A DNA stretch of 47,278 bases from Bacteroidia bacterium (GCA_025454875.1 JALONP010000023.1:1-47278), one strand, 5' to 3'. Positions 1 to 10,124 are shown, counted from the stretch's first letter. A program made the numbers and translations. The notes: generated by a model not told the origin, from the sequence alone.

Positions 1-48
1 ATGCAGCTTTAAGTTTTAAAACTCCAATTCAATTATTGGAAAATATGT

Positions 49-729
49 ATGTTTGAAATTATACTTTTAACTGGCCCAGAAAACGGGGAAGCTTACAACC
101 TTGGATTATTTATCAATTATAGAGCTGGTATTATTGACACTGACTCCTTTCAAGTTATTAACATTTATACCGCAACTGGGGATGTAAATCAAAAGAGTCG
201 TCTTGGATTAGATAAGCAAAATTTCAAATACCCCGTTTTTGCAAAAAAACCTAAAATGTCAAGCGGCTCAATCACGTACTATCAAAATACCCTTCCTAAA
301 GAATCCTTTTTGAGTCATACTTATTATTTTAATCTTAGTTACTCGTTATTTAAAACTTCGTATGGAATTTATGCAACAGAAAAAATGCAACCCTATATCT
401 ACCTAGTTGGAGATACTTCTATAAAATTTTTTTTAAGCAATAATATTGAACAATATTCGAATCCATATTCTATTGGTGCGAGCACTAAGTATAAAATTGT
501 ATACGCAGCTACCTTAAACGATATGATTGTGATATGCAGTTATGAAAATAAAAAGTACTACCTATCCCTATTTTCAACTACCATTAATAAACTTACATAC
601 AAGCAACGTCTACACTTGCGAAATCCTACTTTTAACATGGTAGGTAATTGTTTAACCACATTGGATATTAGCGGTAGCAAACTCAAGAATCTTTACCTAG
701 GTCAATTTATAATTACAAGTAAGGAATAA
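49..729 (+). CDS. Hypothetical AT-rich protein
   Basis: A 226-residue protein that I do not recognise. It is rich in Tyr, Asn, Ile, Lys and Ser and has no clear signal peptide, no membrane segment and no catalytic motif I can name. Aromatic residues and alternating beta-like stretches suggest a mostly beta fold. ATG at 49 is the first start after an in-frame stop at position 10, so the gene is not cut by the window edge in this frame. It could still be the surviving part of a longer, decayed gene. Its codon use is more AT-rich than dnaG and the lipid A genes, and it lies just beyond the 3' end of a tRNA-Arg gene, a usual landing place for mobile DNA. Confidence 0.55.
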   Translation: MFEIILLTGPENGEAYNLGLFINYRAGIIDTDSFQVINIYTATGDVNQKSRLGLDKQNFKYPVFAKKPKMSSGSITYYQNTLPKESFLSHTYYFNLSYSLFKTSYGIYATEKMQPYIYLVGDTSIKFFLSNNIEQYSNPYSIGASTKYKIVYAATLNDMIVICSYENKKYYLSLFSTTINKLTYKQRLHLRNPTFNMVGNCLTTLDISGSKLKNLYLGQFIITSKE

Positions 730-865
730 TTAAGCCCAGTTCCTCGTTCTCGCGCATTTGCAATTCGTGAGAGAGCATCAATAAATAAACCAAAGCTGCC
801 CCTCGAGCATCTAAGCTCGTGCATATTAAGAATACTCTCTAGTAAAATAAACAAAATTGGAAAAG

Positions 866-937
866 TGGCCTTGCCGGGAATCGAACCTGGATCGAGAGCT
901 TCGGAAACTCTAGTACTATCCATTGTACTACAAGGCC
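866..937 (-). tRNA. tRNA-Arg (anticodon CCG)
   Basis: Read on the minus strand, this gives a 72-nt cloverleaf. The acceptor stem is GGCCTTG/CAAGGCC, the D-arm stem is GTAC/GTAC, the anticodon stem AGAGT/GCTCT closes the loop TTCCGAA (anticodon CCG, reading CGG), and the T-arm loop is TTCGATT. The discriminator base is A at 866, and CCA is not encoded. It lies directly downstream of the terminator that follows the other tRNA-Arg. Confidence 0.93.
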
Positions 938-946
938 AATTGGATT

Positions 947-979
947 AAAACAAAAACCACGCCCCGAGTACTCGGGGCG
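947..979 (-). terminator. Palindromic terminator between the two tRNA genes
   Basis: Positions 960-979 form a perfect 20-bp palindrome (CGCCCCGAGT and its complement). On the minus strand it is followed by GTGGTTTTTGTTTT. A GC-rich hairpin with a following T tract, just past the 3' end of tRNA-Arg(TCT), fits a rho-independent terminator for that tRNA. Confidence 0.7.
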
Positions 980-989
980 CGGTTAGGTG

Positions 990-1063
990 TAGTCCCAGCA
1001 GGATTCGAACCTGCGACCTACGGTTTAGAAAACCGGTGCTCTATCCAGCTGAGCTATAGGACC
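990..1063 (-). tRNA. tRNA-Arg (anticodon TCT)
   Basis: A 74-nt cloverleaf on the minus strand. The acceptor stem is GGTCCTA/TGGGACT with a G-U pair at each end of the first strand's G1 and T6 positions, the D-stem is GCTC/GAGC, and the T-arm is GCAGG-TTCGAAT-CCTGC. The anticodon loop TTTCTAA carries TCT, which reads AGA. The first pair of the anticodon stem (C27-T43) is mismatched. The discriminator is A at 990 and CCA is not encoded. Confidence 0.94.
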
Positions 1064-1239
1064 ATGTAAACGTTTTCATTTTAATCAGTGAAAACCGTTT
1101 TCCGTTATCATTGCTGATATGCTTCCATTAAACAATACCAAACACCACAATAGCGCTAAAAGTGTTGTTAAATAGGATGGCAAATTAAGGATATTTTTTG
1201 TTTCGAATCAAATTTATTCCCAATTAAGCGCGCTTACAC

Positions 1240-1271
1240 TTTGGCTTTAAGGCATAAAATAAATACTTTTA
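1240..1271 (+). promoter_or_regulatory. Probable dnaG promoter
   Basis: TTTG at 1240-1243 is followed after 20 bp by TACTTTTA at 1264-1271, a 7 of 8 match to the Bacteroidota -7 box TAnnTTTG. Only six bases separate the box from the dnaG ATG, so the transcript would have almost no leader. Confidence 0.5.
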
Positions 1272-1277
1272 CCGCAA

Positions 1278-3206
1278 ATGATTCCACGCAGTAAAATAGA
1301 TGAAATAATTGGCGCAGCATCGATTGAAGATGTGGTGGGCGAGTATGTTTCATTAAAAAAGCGTGGAGCAAATTTGCAAGGGCTCTGCCCTTTTCACAAC
1401 GAAAAAACCCCTTCTTTTAATGTTTCGCCTGCCAAAGGAATCTATAAATGTTTTGGTTGTGGCAAAGCTGGAAACGTGGTGAATTTTGTAATGGAGCATG
1501 AGCATTTGGAGTATATTCCTGCTCTCAAGTTTTTAGCTGAAAAATACCGAATTGATTGGCCCGAACAACAATTAACAGACGAACAACTCGCAGCCGAAAA
1601 GCAACGGTCAAGCGAAAGGGAATCGCTCCAAATCATTAATAATTTTGCCGAAACGTATTTTGCCAATACGCTTCAACATGACGAAGAAGGGCAAACCATT
1701 GGTTTATCCTATTTTGAAGAGCGCGGTTTTAGACCTGAAACCATCGAAAAGTTTAAGCTCGGATATAGCAAAGATTCTTGGGATCACTTTACCCAAACCG
1801 CCATTTCGCAAGGATTTAACAGCGAGTTGCTAAAAAAAAGTGGGCTAGTAAAAGAGAGTGAACAAGGCAAACTGTATGATGCCTACCGAGGTCGGGTAAT
1901 GTTTACCATACACAACCTTAGCGGCAAACCGATTGCCTTTGCCGGAAGGTTTTTAAAAAAGGACCCTAAAAGTCCTAAATATGTAAACTCTCCCGAAACG
2001 GTTTTATACCATAAAAGCAACGAGTTGTATGGCATGTATTATGCACGCAACGCCATCAGCAAATTAGGTTATGTGTATTTGGTTGAAGGGTATACTGATG
2101 TTATAAGTTTACACCAAGCAGGTGTTGAAAATGTGGTTGCTTCATCTGGCACCTCGTTAACCGAAAACCAAATTAAACTGATTAAACGGTTTACTGAGAA
2201 TGTAGTGGTTTTGTATGATGGTGATGCTGCCGGTATTAAAGCCTCGTTGCGTGGAATAGATATGTTGCTTGAGGGGGGACTAAATGTAAAAACCGTACAG
2301 TTCCCCGAAGGCGAAGACCCAGATAGCTATTGTCAAAAGCTCGGCCCAGAAGCATTTGCAACTTACTTAGATGAGCATAAAAAAGATTTTATGCTCTTTA
2401 AAACGAACTTGCTTTTAGAAGATGCCGGGAACGACCCCATTAAACGAGCCCAACTGGTGCGTGAAATTGTAGAAAGCATTAGCAAGATTCCAGATGCGTT
2501 TAAGCGGATGAGTTTTATCCGTGAAACAAGCAAGTTACTCGCTGTTGATGAACAATTATTGGTAACGGAATCAAATAGGCTTGTTCGCACTAAACTGTCT
2601 GGTGAGGCTAAAACGTCAATCCCACCAATAGAGTCATCGCTTCCAACCTACCAACAAGAGTTGCGCGAACTAGTAGATGTGCAACACCACGATGCCCAAG
2701 AAAAAGATTTAATAAGGGTATTGCTTTGGTACGGTAACCAGCCTGTTGAAGGATTTCACCATGTAGCACATTATATCCTTCATCATTTAGCTGCTGAAGA
2801 AATTGCTTTAGAACATCCAATTGCCCTTGCCATTATTGAAGAGCTGAACGAGCAACTTTCAAAAGAAGCCGAATTTAACAGTAACTACCTTATACACCAC
2901 AGCAATCCTGAAATTAGCAAGTTTGCTGCCGATATTTTAGCGCAACCGCTCGAGATTAGTCCAAATTGGGAGCGCCTTTATGATATTATTATTGACCCGC
3001 CTGGGAGTAATTATTTGCAAGATGCCAATGCTGCTTTGGCCGCTCTGCAGTTGAAAAACATCGACAAAATGATTCGGCACAACCAAGACTCTTTTAACTC
3101 AGCAGAAACAGATGAGGAAATAGAAAACCTGCAACGGACGCATATCCATTTAAAAGAACTGCAAGCAAACCTTACCCATAAATGGGGCACGGTGATAGTG
3201 AAGTAA
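1278..3206 (+). CDS. dnaG: DNA primase DnaG
   Basis: The primase makes the RNA primers for chromosome replication and works with the DnaB helicase. The 642-residue length is normal for the family. The N-terminal CHC2 zinc finger is visible with C37, H40, C58 and C61. The TOPRIM domain follows, with E270 in the VEGYTDV motif and the metal-binding D314 and D316 in YDGDAAG. The poorly conserved helical C-terminus (about 440-642) is where the helicase-binding domain lies. ATG at 1278 fits the family start (IPRSKIDEI) and is preceded by a promoter-like pair. It appears to be transcribed alone: the tRNAs upstream run the other way and 244 bp separate it from the next gene. Confidence 0.97.
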   Translation: MIPRSKIDEIIGAASIEDVVGEYVSLKKRGANLQGLCPFHNEKTPSFNVSPAKGIYKCFGCGKAGNVVNFVMEHEHLEYIPALKFLAEKYRIDWPEQQLTDEQLAAEKQRSSERESLQIINNFAETYFANTLQHDEEGQTIGLSYFEERGFRPETIEKFKLGYSKDSWDHFTQTAISQGFNSELLKKSGLVKESEQGKLYDAYRGRVMFTIHNLSGKPIAFAGRFLKKDPKSPKYVNSPETVLYHKSNELYGMYYARNAISKLGYVYLVEGYTDVISLHQAGVENVVASSGTSLTENQIKLIKRFTENVVVLYDGDAAGIKASLRGIDMLLEGGLNVKTVQFPEGEDPDSYCQKLGPEAFATYLDEHKKDFMLFKTNLLLEDAGNDPIKRAQLVREIVESISKIPDAFKRMSFIRETSKLLAVDEQLLVTESNRLVRTKLSGEAKTSIPPIESSLPTYQQELRELVDVQHHDAQEKDLIRVLLWYGNQPVEGFHHVAHYILHHLAAEEIALEHPIALAIIEELNEQLSKEAEFNSNYLIHHSNPEISKFAADILAQPLEISPNWERLYDIIIDPPGSNYLQDANAALAALQLKNIDKMIRHNQDSFNSAETDEEIENLQRTHIHLKELQANLTHKWGTVIVK

Positions 3207-3450
3207 CAATACCCATTCCGATAATGATTAGCCCGCAAGAGTAAAATTACCTAAGGATATTTTACTCCTGCTTCCCTCCTCCTACCTACCATAAGTGAAT
3301 AATCAAATTATGAAAATCATAGCTAATACAATCGGCTTTTAATATTGTATCAACGATTTAGTAGCATTAAAATACTCTTAATACGATCCCAATAACAAAG
3401 CAGGTTTAGGCATATTGAATGTTAAATAAAGATGAAGACAAACGATTATT

Positions 3451-6400
3451 TTGAAAACACTTAGGTTAGTCTTAATTTCACAGCGATTGAAAGTTAACTC
3501 ACCCTATATCGTATTTTTAATCCTGTTATTGAGCTTTAAGGCCTTTTCGCAACCGGTGGCAAATTTTACTGCAAACCGTACATCAGGCTGCAGTCCAGTA
3601 ACGGTTCAATTTACCAACACGTCAACAGGTAACCCAACTACCTTTTTATGGGACTTTGGTAACGGCAATACTTCTACTTTACCCAACCCATCTGCAATTT
3701 ATGTAACTCCAGGAACCTATACTGTTACCCTTACCGTTGGCAATGGCTCGGTAACCAATACCAAGGTGGTAAATGCATACATCACTATTTACAACAACCC
3801 TATTGCTGAATTTGCTGCTGCACCAGTTTCAGGTTGTATCCCATTACCCGTTACATTTACCGACAATACAACTGTTGGAGGTGCTCCAATTACCTCTTGG
3901 ATATGGGACTTTGGGAGCGGGGTAACTTCTACCCAACAAAATCCAACAAACGTATACAGTGTTGCTGGAACTTACACAGTTACTTTAATTGTAACTGATG
4001 CAAATGGATGCCAAAGTTCAAGAAGCAAAGCGGGCCTTGTTACAGCAACTGTCCCATTTACTACAAGTTTTAGCGCATCACCTACTTCAGCTTGCGCTCC
4101 ACCTCTCACAACAACCTTTACGCCAACAGTTAGCCCACCTGGAAGCTACACGTACGCTTGGAACTTTGGAAACAGCAATACGTCAACAACGCAAAATCCA
4201 GCGCATACGTATACCAGCAATGGCAACTATACTGTAGAATTAGAAGTAACTTCGGCATCTGGATGTAAGCAAAAAATAACACAAACCGGCCTTGTCCAAA
4301 TTGGCGGAATCACTCCAGATTTTGATATTGTGGCCGCAGGAGTTTGTGCTCCTACAAATGTTACTTGCCAAAACAAAAGTACGCCCGTTGCACCAACCAA
4401 TTCGTTCACATGGACTTCTAGTTTTCCGACACAAACAAGTACCAATGCGTTGTATAACTACACCCAAACGGGTTCGCATTCCATAACCTTAACTGCACAA
4501 TCAGCTGCCGGTTGTATATCCAGCATCACCAAATCCTTTTCTCTTGCGCAAAAACCAACCGCTAGTTTTACTGTTTCCAAATCCAATTTTTGTGAAACCC
4601 CAGCTTCAGTTAGTTTCTCCAACACTTCTGTAGGATCCACCTCTCAAAACTGGAATTTTGGGAATGCCGTTACTTCAACTTTGGTAAATCCCTCTGTTGT
4701 ATATAATGCAGAAGGTACTTTTAGACCCCGTCTTTTTGCTATTGGGCCGCAAGGAAGCAATTGCAGAGACACTGCCATTGCTACAATTACCGTTGCCAAA
4801 CCCAAAGCGGAAATAGTGAGACGGAACCAAAAAAAAGGATGCGCCCCTTTAACGGATACCTTTGAAGTTATTGACCAAAGTTTAATCCCCCTCACATCAT
4901 GGAAATGGGAATTAAATGGCGTAACGATTTCAACAAACCGATTATTTATTAGAACATTTACCGATACAGGTGTATTTGTTTTGAAACTCACCGGAACCAA
5001 TAGCGAAGGTTGCGAGATTGTGTTGTTTGATGAAGTTCAAGTTGGGATAAAGCCGATTGTAAACTTTACAGCTGATAAATTGAATGGTTGCTTCAATCGA
5101 ACAATGATAACCTTCACGCCTACATGGACTGGTGTAAAACCCTTAGAAATGCGTTGGGATTTTGAGGATGGAAGCTCTGATGAATTTATACCTATTAGAT
5201 TATTTACCGACACGGGGCTTTATACCATTGGATTAACCGCTACGTATCGTGGATGCAGTACCGAAGTTATTAAGCGAGATTACATTGAAATTTTCCCTCC
5301 AATAGCCGATTTTTCCTTTAAAATCGACTCTTGCCAAACAGACTCCGTTCAGTTTATTCAACGGAGCATTGGACGCAATGCGTACGTATGGAATTTTGGT
5401 GATGCAACCACTAGCAACTTATCGAATCCGAGAAAAGTATACGTTACTCCTGGAACCTATAAAGTACAAATGATAGCCCGTGATACTGTTCACAATTGTT
5501 ACGATACCCTTAGCCGAAGTATTATCATCATCAATAAACCTCAAGTGAAGTTTTCGCCTCTCGATTCTGCAGGGTGTAGTCCACTAAGACCACAATTGAG
5601 GGACTTATCTATTGTGGATTCGAGTAGAACAATCCGAAGTTGGGCATGGAGGGTAACACCTGGCAATACTATACTTACAGGTCGAAATCCCAATTTAAAC
5701 CTCTCTAGTCCTGGCCTATTTTACGTAAAACTCGAAATTACTGACAACCTTAATTGTCGGTATTTCGGAACCGACTCAAGTAAATTTAAGGTGTATGGAG
5801 GCTCCGCTAATTTCTCATTATCTGCAAACAAGGGATGTGTACCATTTGTGTTGAATGTAAAAGATTCTGCCAAAGCCGAAAATGGTATCCAATCTCGTAA
5901 GTGGTTATGGGGCAATGGAGATAGCACATTAGTATCAGACACATTTGCAACTTATACCTATGCAGACGCCAACAAAACAAACCAGTCACTTGGGTTTTCT
6001 GTTCGGCTTGTTGTAACCGATAGCCAAGGATGTTCATTTACCAGCACTCGTTTGGTTGTACCTACCAAACCAGTTGTTACATTTACCGAAACAAGGTTTA
6101 AAACGTGCGGCAAAGATTCTATACGATTTGGTACTACATTTAGTGCAGGATCAATCCTTTCACCCGCAACAGCTTTATGGAGGTTTCCAAACAATACACA
6201 GGCAACAGGTACTTCTACTTTTTACAATGCCTCAGGCGATACTTTGTTGCCTTTTAAACTCACGCTAACAGATGCCAACGGTTGTATTGATAGTTTAGTT
6301 AAACAATTACGAATTAATACGAAGCCCCCTACCATTCAGTTTGATGCTACTCCACGAAATATTCCTTGCTATAAGAGTAATACCAAAGTCAGGTTTTTTG

Positions 6401-8487
6401 ACCAAACCATTAATGGAGGAAATGGCATTCGATTCAGAAGGTGGTTATTTGGAGATAATACAGGAGCTGACAGTTTGCCTTCGCCTGAGAAAATATATTT
6501 TATACCAGGTAGGTATACCGTATCGTTAATGGTTGAAGACAGCGCAGGATGCAGGGATACGAACACCATACCTGATTTTGTTGTTGTTGGTGGCCCGTTT
6601 GGTTCGTATTCATTTACCCCTAAAAAGGGTTGTACCCCAACTGAAGTATTTTTTGATGTAAACACACCCAATGCCCGGTTAATTATTTGGGACCATGCAG
6701 ATGGTGTTGTCGACACCTTTGCCATAGATACCCATAGGTACGTGTATACGCGACCAGGAGTGTATTATCCACGATTAACCTTAATTGACAGTTCGCTCAC
6801 ATGTGATTTTGGTTATGATGCAATCGACTCGATTGTGGTTACACCACTTCCCAATCCTGACTTTGAAAGTAACAGAACAATTATTTGCAAAGGCACGTCA
6901 GTATTGTTAACCAATACCACAGCTCCACATAGCAGCATTATCAACAAATGGAAATGGAAACTTGGAACAGGCGATAGCATTATGATGCAGGGCCCCCTCA
7001 CCTATACTTATAATACAGAAGGTGTATTTTCCATTTCATTACAAGCAACCGATACCCTTGGATGCACAAATACCATTGTTAAGCCTGATTATATCACAGT
7101 AAATAACGATACCATCCCACCTGCTACACCTTTGGTTAAGAGAGCAACGGTAATGAGCAATGATAGTGTATTGTTTGAGTACAAACCAAATGCTGAGTTT
7201 GATTTTGCCAAGTATGTTATTTACCACAACACAAGTGCCACCCAAAAAGATAACATAAACGATACTGCATTTTTTGAAACGGGTCTTAACACCACTGAAT
7301 TTACTTACCAATACCAAATGGCAGCGGTGGATGTTTGCAACAACCAATCACCCACGAGTGAAATACACCGAACCATTGAGCTAAAAGCAATTCCAGATAC
7401 CAATGCCATTCGATTAGCTTGGACGCATTACTTAGGATTTGATACTTTGTTTCAATATGCAATTTGGCGCAAAGGAGTAAACGATGCTGATTACGTGGTA
7501 TTGGATACTTTGCCAGCACAAATTAACCAATATAAAGACACAAGCGTACTTTGTTACAGTTACTACACGTACCAAATAAAAGCAATTGAAACAAGTGGTT
7601 ATCTTCAGTTTTCGTGGAGTGACACAAGCGGTGCTGCACCTATTTATATCAATACCCTTCCATTTACCCAAAACATAAGAGCTACTGTAATAGGAAATGC
7701 TGTGCGCTTAGAATGGAACTTAAGGACCCACTACCGTTCGTTTGAATACCAAATATACCGTGCTGTTGATGGAAACCCACCAAGCTATTTTAAAACGATG
7801 CCTTCAACAGATACGGTGCTCATCGATACGGACGTTGATGTAAATGCACATACTTATTCGTATACGACATACCTTGTAGATGCTTGTGGTGGAATGAGCC
7901 AACCAAGTAATGTGGCAAGAAGCATCTTGTTAACTGTGTATATGGTAGACAATGATATTTTAAAACATGATCCTAAACTAACTTGGACACCTTACACAAA
8001 ATGGGATAATGGCGTACACCACTACAATGCAACATTTTTAAACGAGGTTGATAGCCGCACCGACTTGGTTACTCGCACCGATTCATTAACCTTAACAGCA
8101 ACACATAAGTATATTAATTTGGTTCAGGATGATTACTGTTATTTGATTACCGCTTACCAACAAGGAGATACATCCATTATTAGCGAGTCGAACCTTGCTT
8201 GTGTATCAACTGAACCTCGGTTGTTTGCTCCAAATGTGTTTACTGTAAATGGAGATAATTTGAATGATGTGTATTATATAAGGGGACTGTTTATTGAAAC
8301 CTTTGAACTCTCTATCTATGATCGATGGGGCAAAATGGTTTTTCAAACCAATAATATCAACCAAGGTTGGGACGGTACCATAAACGGTGAAATTGCAAAA
8401 TCGGATGTGTATGTTTACAAAGCTGAAGCAACCGGAAAGAAAGGCCAACGTATTTCCATTACAGGAAACATCACTTTGATGCGCTAA
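3451..8487 (+). CDS. Giant PKD-repeat protein with T9SS type B sorting domain
   Basis: A 1,678-residue secreted surface protein. A hydrophobic signal segment (about residues 19-34, cleavage after AFSQ) opens it. About fourteen PKD-like units follow to about residue 1215, recognised by repeats of W-x-F-G...P...Y...G-x-Y-x-V-x-L. Next come about three fibronectin-III-like units, and the last 85 or so residues (PNVFTVNGD... to NITLMR) match the gliding-motility-associated/T9SS type B C-terminal domain. Such proteins cross the outer membrane through the type IX system and serve as adhesins or matrix proteins; the ligand cannot be told. The start codon is a TTG: 3451, or the TTG at 3487, which would give a more standard signal peptide. 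No ATG is available. The convergent neighbour is porX, a regulator of the same secretion system. Confidence 0.9.
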   Translation: MKTLRLVLISQRLKVNSPYIVFLILLLSFKAFSQPVANFTANRTSGCSPVTVQFTNTSTGNPTTFLWDFGNGNTSTLPNPSAIYVTPGTYTVTLTVGNGSVTNTKVVNAYITIYNNPIAEFAAAPVSGCIPLPVTFTDNTTVGGAPITSWIWDFGSGVTSTQQNPTNVYSVAGTYTVTLIVTDANGCQSSRSKAGLVTATVPFTTSFSASPTSACAPPLTTTFTPTVSPPGSYTYAWNFGNSNTSTTQNPAHTYTSNGNYTVELEVTSASGCKQKITQTGLVQIGGITPDFDIVAAGVCAPTNVTCQNKSTPVAPTNSFTWTSSFPTQTSTNALYNYTQTGSHSITLTAQSAAGCISSITKSFSLAQKPTASFTVSKSNFCETPASVSFSNTSVGSTSQNWNFGNAVTSTLVNPSVVYNAEGTFRPRLFAIGPQGSNCRDTAIATITVAKPKAEIVRRNQKKGCAPLTDTFEVIDQSLIPLTSWKWELNGVTISTNRLFIRTFTDTGVFVLKLTGTNSEGCEIVLFDEVQVGIKPIVNFTADKLNGCFNRTMITFTPTWTGVKPLEMRWDFEDGSSDEFIPIRLFTDTGLYTIGLTATYRGCSTEVIKRDYIEIFPPIADFSFKIDSCQTDSVQFIQRSIGRNAYVWNFGDATTSNLSNPRKVYVTPGTYKVQMIARDTVHNCYDTLSRSIIIINKPQVKFSPLDSAGCSPLRPQLRDLSIVDSSRTIRSWAWRVTPGNTILTGRNPNLNLSSPGLFYVKLEITDNLNCRYFGTDSSKFKVYGGSANFSLSANKGCVPFVLNVKDSAKAENGIQSRKWLWGNGDSTLVSDTFATYTYADANKTNQSLGFSVRLVVTDSQGCSFTSTRLVVPTKPVVTFTETRFKTCGKDSIRFGTTFSAGSILSPATALWRFPNNTQATGTSTFYNASGDTLLPFKLTLTDANGCIDSLVKQLRINTKPPTIQFDATPRNIPCYKSNTKVRFFDQTINGGNGIRFRRWLFGDNTGADSLPSPEKIYFIPGRYTVSLMVEDSAGCRDTNTIPDFVVVGGPFGSYSFTPKKGCTPTEVFFDVNTPNARLIIWDHADGVVDTFAIDTHRYVYTRPGVYYPRLTLIDSSLTCDFGYDAIDSIVVTPLPNPDFESNRTIICKGTSVLLTNTTAPHSSIINKWKWKLGTGDSIMMQGPLTYTYNTEGVFSISLQATDTLGCTNTIVKPDYITVNNDTIPPATPLVKRATVMSNDSVLFEYKPNAEFDFAKYVIYHNTSATQKDNINDTAFFETGLNTTEFTYQYQMAAVDVCNNQSPTSEIHRTIELKAIPDTNAIRLAWTHYLGFDTLFQYAIWRKGVNDADYVVLDTLPAQINQYKDTSVLCYSYYTYQIKAIETSGYLQFSWSDTSGAAPIYINTLPFTQNIRATVIGNAVRLEWNLRTHYRSFEYQIYRAVDGNPPSYFKTMPSTDTVLIDTDVDVNAHTYSYTTYLVDACGGMSQPSNVARSILLTVYMVDNDILKHDPKLTWTPYTKWDNGVHHYNATFLNEVDSRTDLVTRTDSLTLTATHKYINLVQDDYCYLITAYQQGDTSIISESNLACVSTEPRLFAPNVFTVNGDNLNDVYYIRGLFIETFELSIYDRWGKMVFQTNNINQGWDGTINGEIAKSDVYVYKAEATGKKGQRISITGNITLMR

Positions 8488-8570
8488 TTGTGTTGGAACT
8501 TCTATTAGTTTAGCTAAACTCAACTAACCTGTTTGAAAGGATATTGAGCATGTTTTAATTACCATCCATG

Positions 8571-10124
8571 CTATTTGGTTTCCATATGTACAAATGGAAC
8601 CAGCATTTCTTCTAAACTAATTCCACCATGCTGAAATGAGTTTCGATATAGGTTTACATGGTAATTGTAATTGTTTGGGTATGCCATAAAATGATCTTCA
8701 GTTGCAAACACAAAACGCGAACTGATGTTTTGTTTAGGCAAGTAGCCTTCTAAAGGATCTTTAATGGTAAACAATTCGGATTCGTTATAATTTAAATTAC
8801 GCCCTTGTTTGTAGCGCAAATTGGTACTTGTTGCTTTATCACCTACAATCTTTACAGGGTCTTTCACGCGTATTGAACCATGGTCTGTGGTGATAATAAG
8901 TTTTACTTTGTGCTGAGCCAACCGTTTGAGTGCATCAAACAGAGGTGAATGTTCGAACCAACTTTGAGTGATGCTTCGGTAAGCAGCCTCATCTTCGGCA
9001 AGTTCTTTCATCACATTCATTTCGGTTCGCGCATGGCTAAGCATATCTACAAAATTGTATACGATAACATTAAGCTTATTGGCAAGTAAATTAGGGATAT
9101 CATCCACCAATCTTTTACCTGCATCCAAATTGGTAATCTTGGTATACGACACTTTTTCTTTGTAACCAGCACGTTGGAGTTGTGCTTTAAATAAAGTTTC
9201 CTCATGAAGGTTCTTCCCTTCTTCTTCCTCTTCGTCAACCCATAAATTGGGCGTAGTTTTGGCAATTTCAGAAGGCATCATTCCTGCAAAAAAAGCATTA
9301 CGAGCGTAATGGGTAGTGGTTGGCAAAATAGTAAGGTATACATCTTCATCAATGGTTTTGTAATATTCTCCCAACATTGATTGAATTACTTTCCATTGAT
9401 CAAAACGAAAATTATCAAGCAATAAAACAAATACTGGCTGCGGTGTTTGCACAATTGGCAATAGCTTGCGCCTAATAGCGGTATGGCTCATCACTGGAGC
9501 TTGCTCACTGTTGTTTCGAATAAATTGAAGATAGTTTTTTTTGATAAATTTTGTCCATTCACGGTTGGCTTCACTTTTTTGCATCAGTAAAATTTCATCC
9601 ATTCCTGTTTCTCCGCTATTAGCTAATTCCAACTCCCAGTAAATCAATTTTCGGTATAGGTTTACCCAACCTTCATAGTCGAGGTTATCGGAAAGTTCCA
9701 TTCCAATTTGCCTAAATTCTTGTTGGTAGTTTTGTGCCGTTTTTTCAGTTACGAGCCGTTTGTTATCCAATAGCTTTTTAATTGACAATAAAATTTGATT
9801 GGAGTTAACTGGCTTAATTAAATAGTCGGCAATTTTACTACCAATTGCCTCCTCCATAATATGCTCCTCCTCGCTTTTGGTAATCATCACTACTGGTACA
9901 TCGGGTTTTGCATTCTTAATTTGGGTCAAGGCTTCTAAACCTGAAATACCAGGCATATTTTCATCTAAAAAGATGATATCATAATCAGCTTGTTTACAAG
10001 CCTCAATGGCATCAAGTCCATTGGTTACTTTATGCACTTCATATCCTTTGTTGTTTAAAAACAATATATGTGGTTTTAACATTTCAATTTCATCATCGGC
10101 CCAAAGGATTTTTGTTGTTTGCAT
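8571..10124 (-). CDS. porX: PorX-type response regulator with PglZ domain
   Basis: A 517-residue two-domain regulator of the type IX secretion system. Residues 1-120 are a receiver domain with the acidic pair D10/D11, phosphoacceptor D54 (FLDENMPG), T82 and K104. About residues 225-517 are a PglZ domain of the alkaline phosphatase superfamily. Candidate metal ligands and nucleophile are D237, T271/T272, D360, H364, D414 and H415. In studied Bacteroidota, PorX is paired with the kinase PorY and the sigma factor SigP and controls T9SS genes. The PglZ domain has been reported to cleave oligonucleotides. No histidine kinase lies nearby, which is usual. It converges on a T9SS cargo gene and diverges from the lipid A operon. 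Confidence 0.93.
   Translation of the reverse strand: MQTTKILWADDEIEMLKPHILFLNNKGYEVHKVTNGLDAIEACKQADYDIIFLDENMPGISGLEALTQIKNAKPDVPVVMITKSEEEHIMEEAIGSKIADYLIKPVNSNQILLSIKKLLDNKRLVTEKTAQNYQQEFRQIGMELSDNLDYEGWVNLYRKLIYWELELANSGETGMDEILLMQKSEANREWTKFIKKNYLQFIRNNSEQAPVMSHTAIRRKLLPIVQTPQPVFVLLLDNFRFDQWKVIQSMLGEYYKTIDEDVYLTILPTTTHYARNAFFAGMMPSEIAKTTPNLWVDEEEEEGKNLHEETLFKAQLQRAGYKEKVSYTKITNLDAGKRLVDDIPNLLANKLNVIVYNFVDMLSHARTEMNVMKELAEDEAAYRSITQSWFEHSPLFDALKRLAQHKVKLIITTDHGSIRVKDPVKIVGDKATSTNLRYKQGRNLNYNESELFTIKDPLEGYLPKQNISSRFVFATEDHFMAYPNNYNYHVNLYRNSFQHGGISLEEMLVPFVHMETK

Noticed and set aside
702-923. Minus-strand ORF over tRNA-Arg(CCG)
   Set aside because: It runs through the tRNA gene and its residues (LDPGSIPGKA) are the usual shadow of a tRNA T-arm.
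1090-1190. Possible small RNA between tRNA-Arg(TCT) and dnaG
   Set aside because: Only short, weak inverted repeats are seen (AACAC/GTGTT) and no terminator, so there is no support.
3340-3347. TAATATTG box upstream of the giant PKD gene
   Set aside because: A 7 of 8 match to the -7 box but no TTG at 17-23 bp upstream; too weak in such AT-rich sequence.
4240-4479. Minus-strand ORFs inside the PKD genes
   Set aside because: They are composition shadows of Thr/Ser-rich repeats, lie in several frames and have no domain-like sequence.
8507-8520. AGTTTAGCTAAACT palindrome as a terminator between the PKD gene and porX
   Set aside because: The stem is AT-rich with no T tract in either direction, so termination is doubtful.
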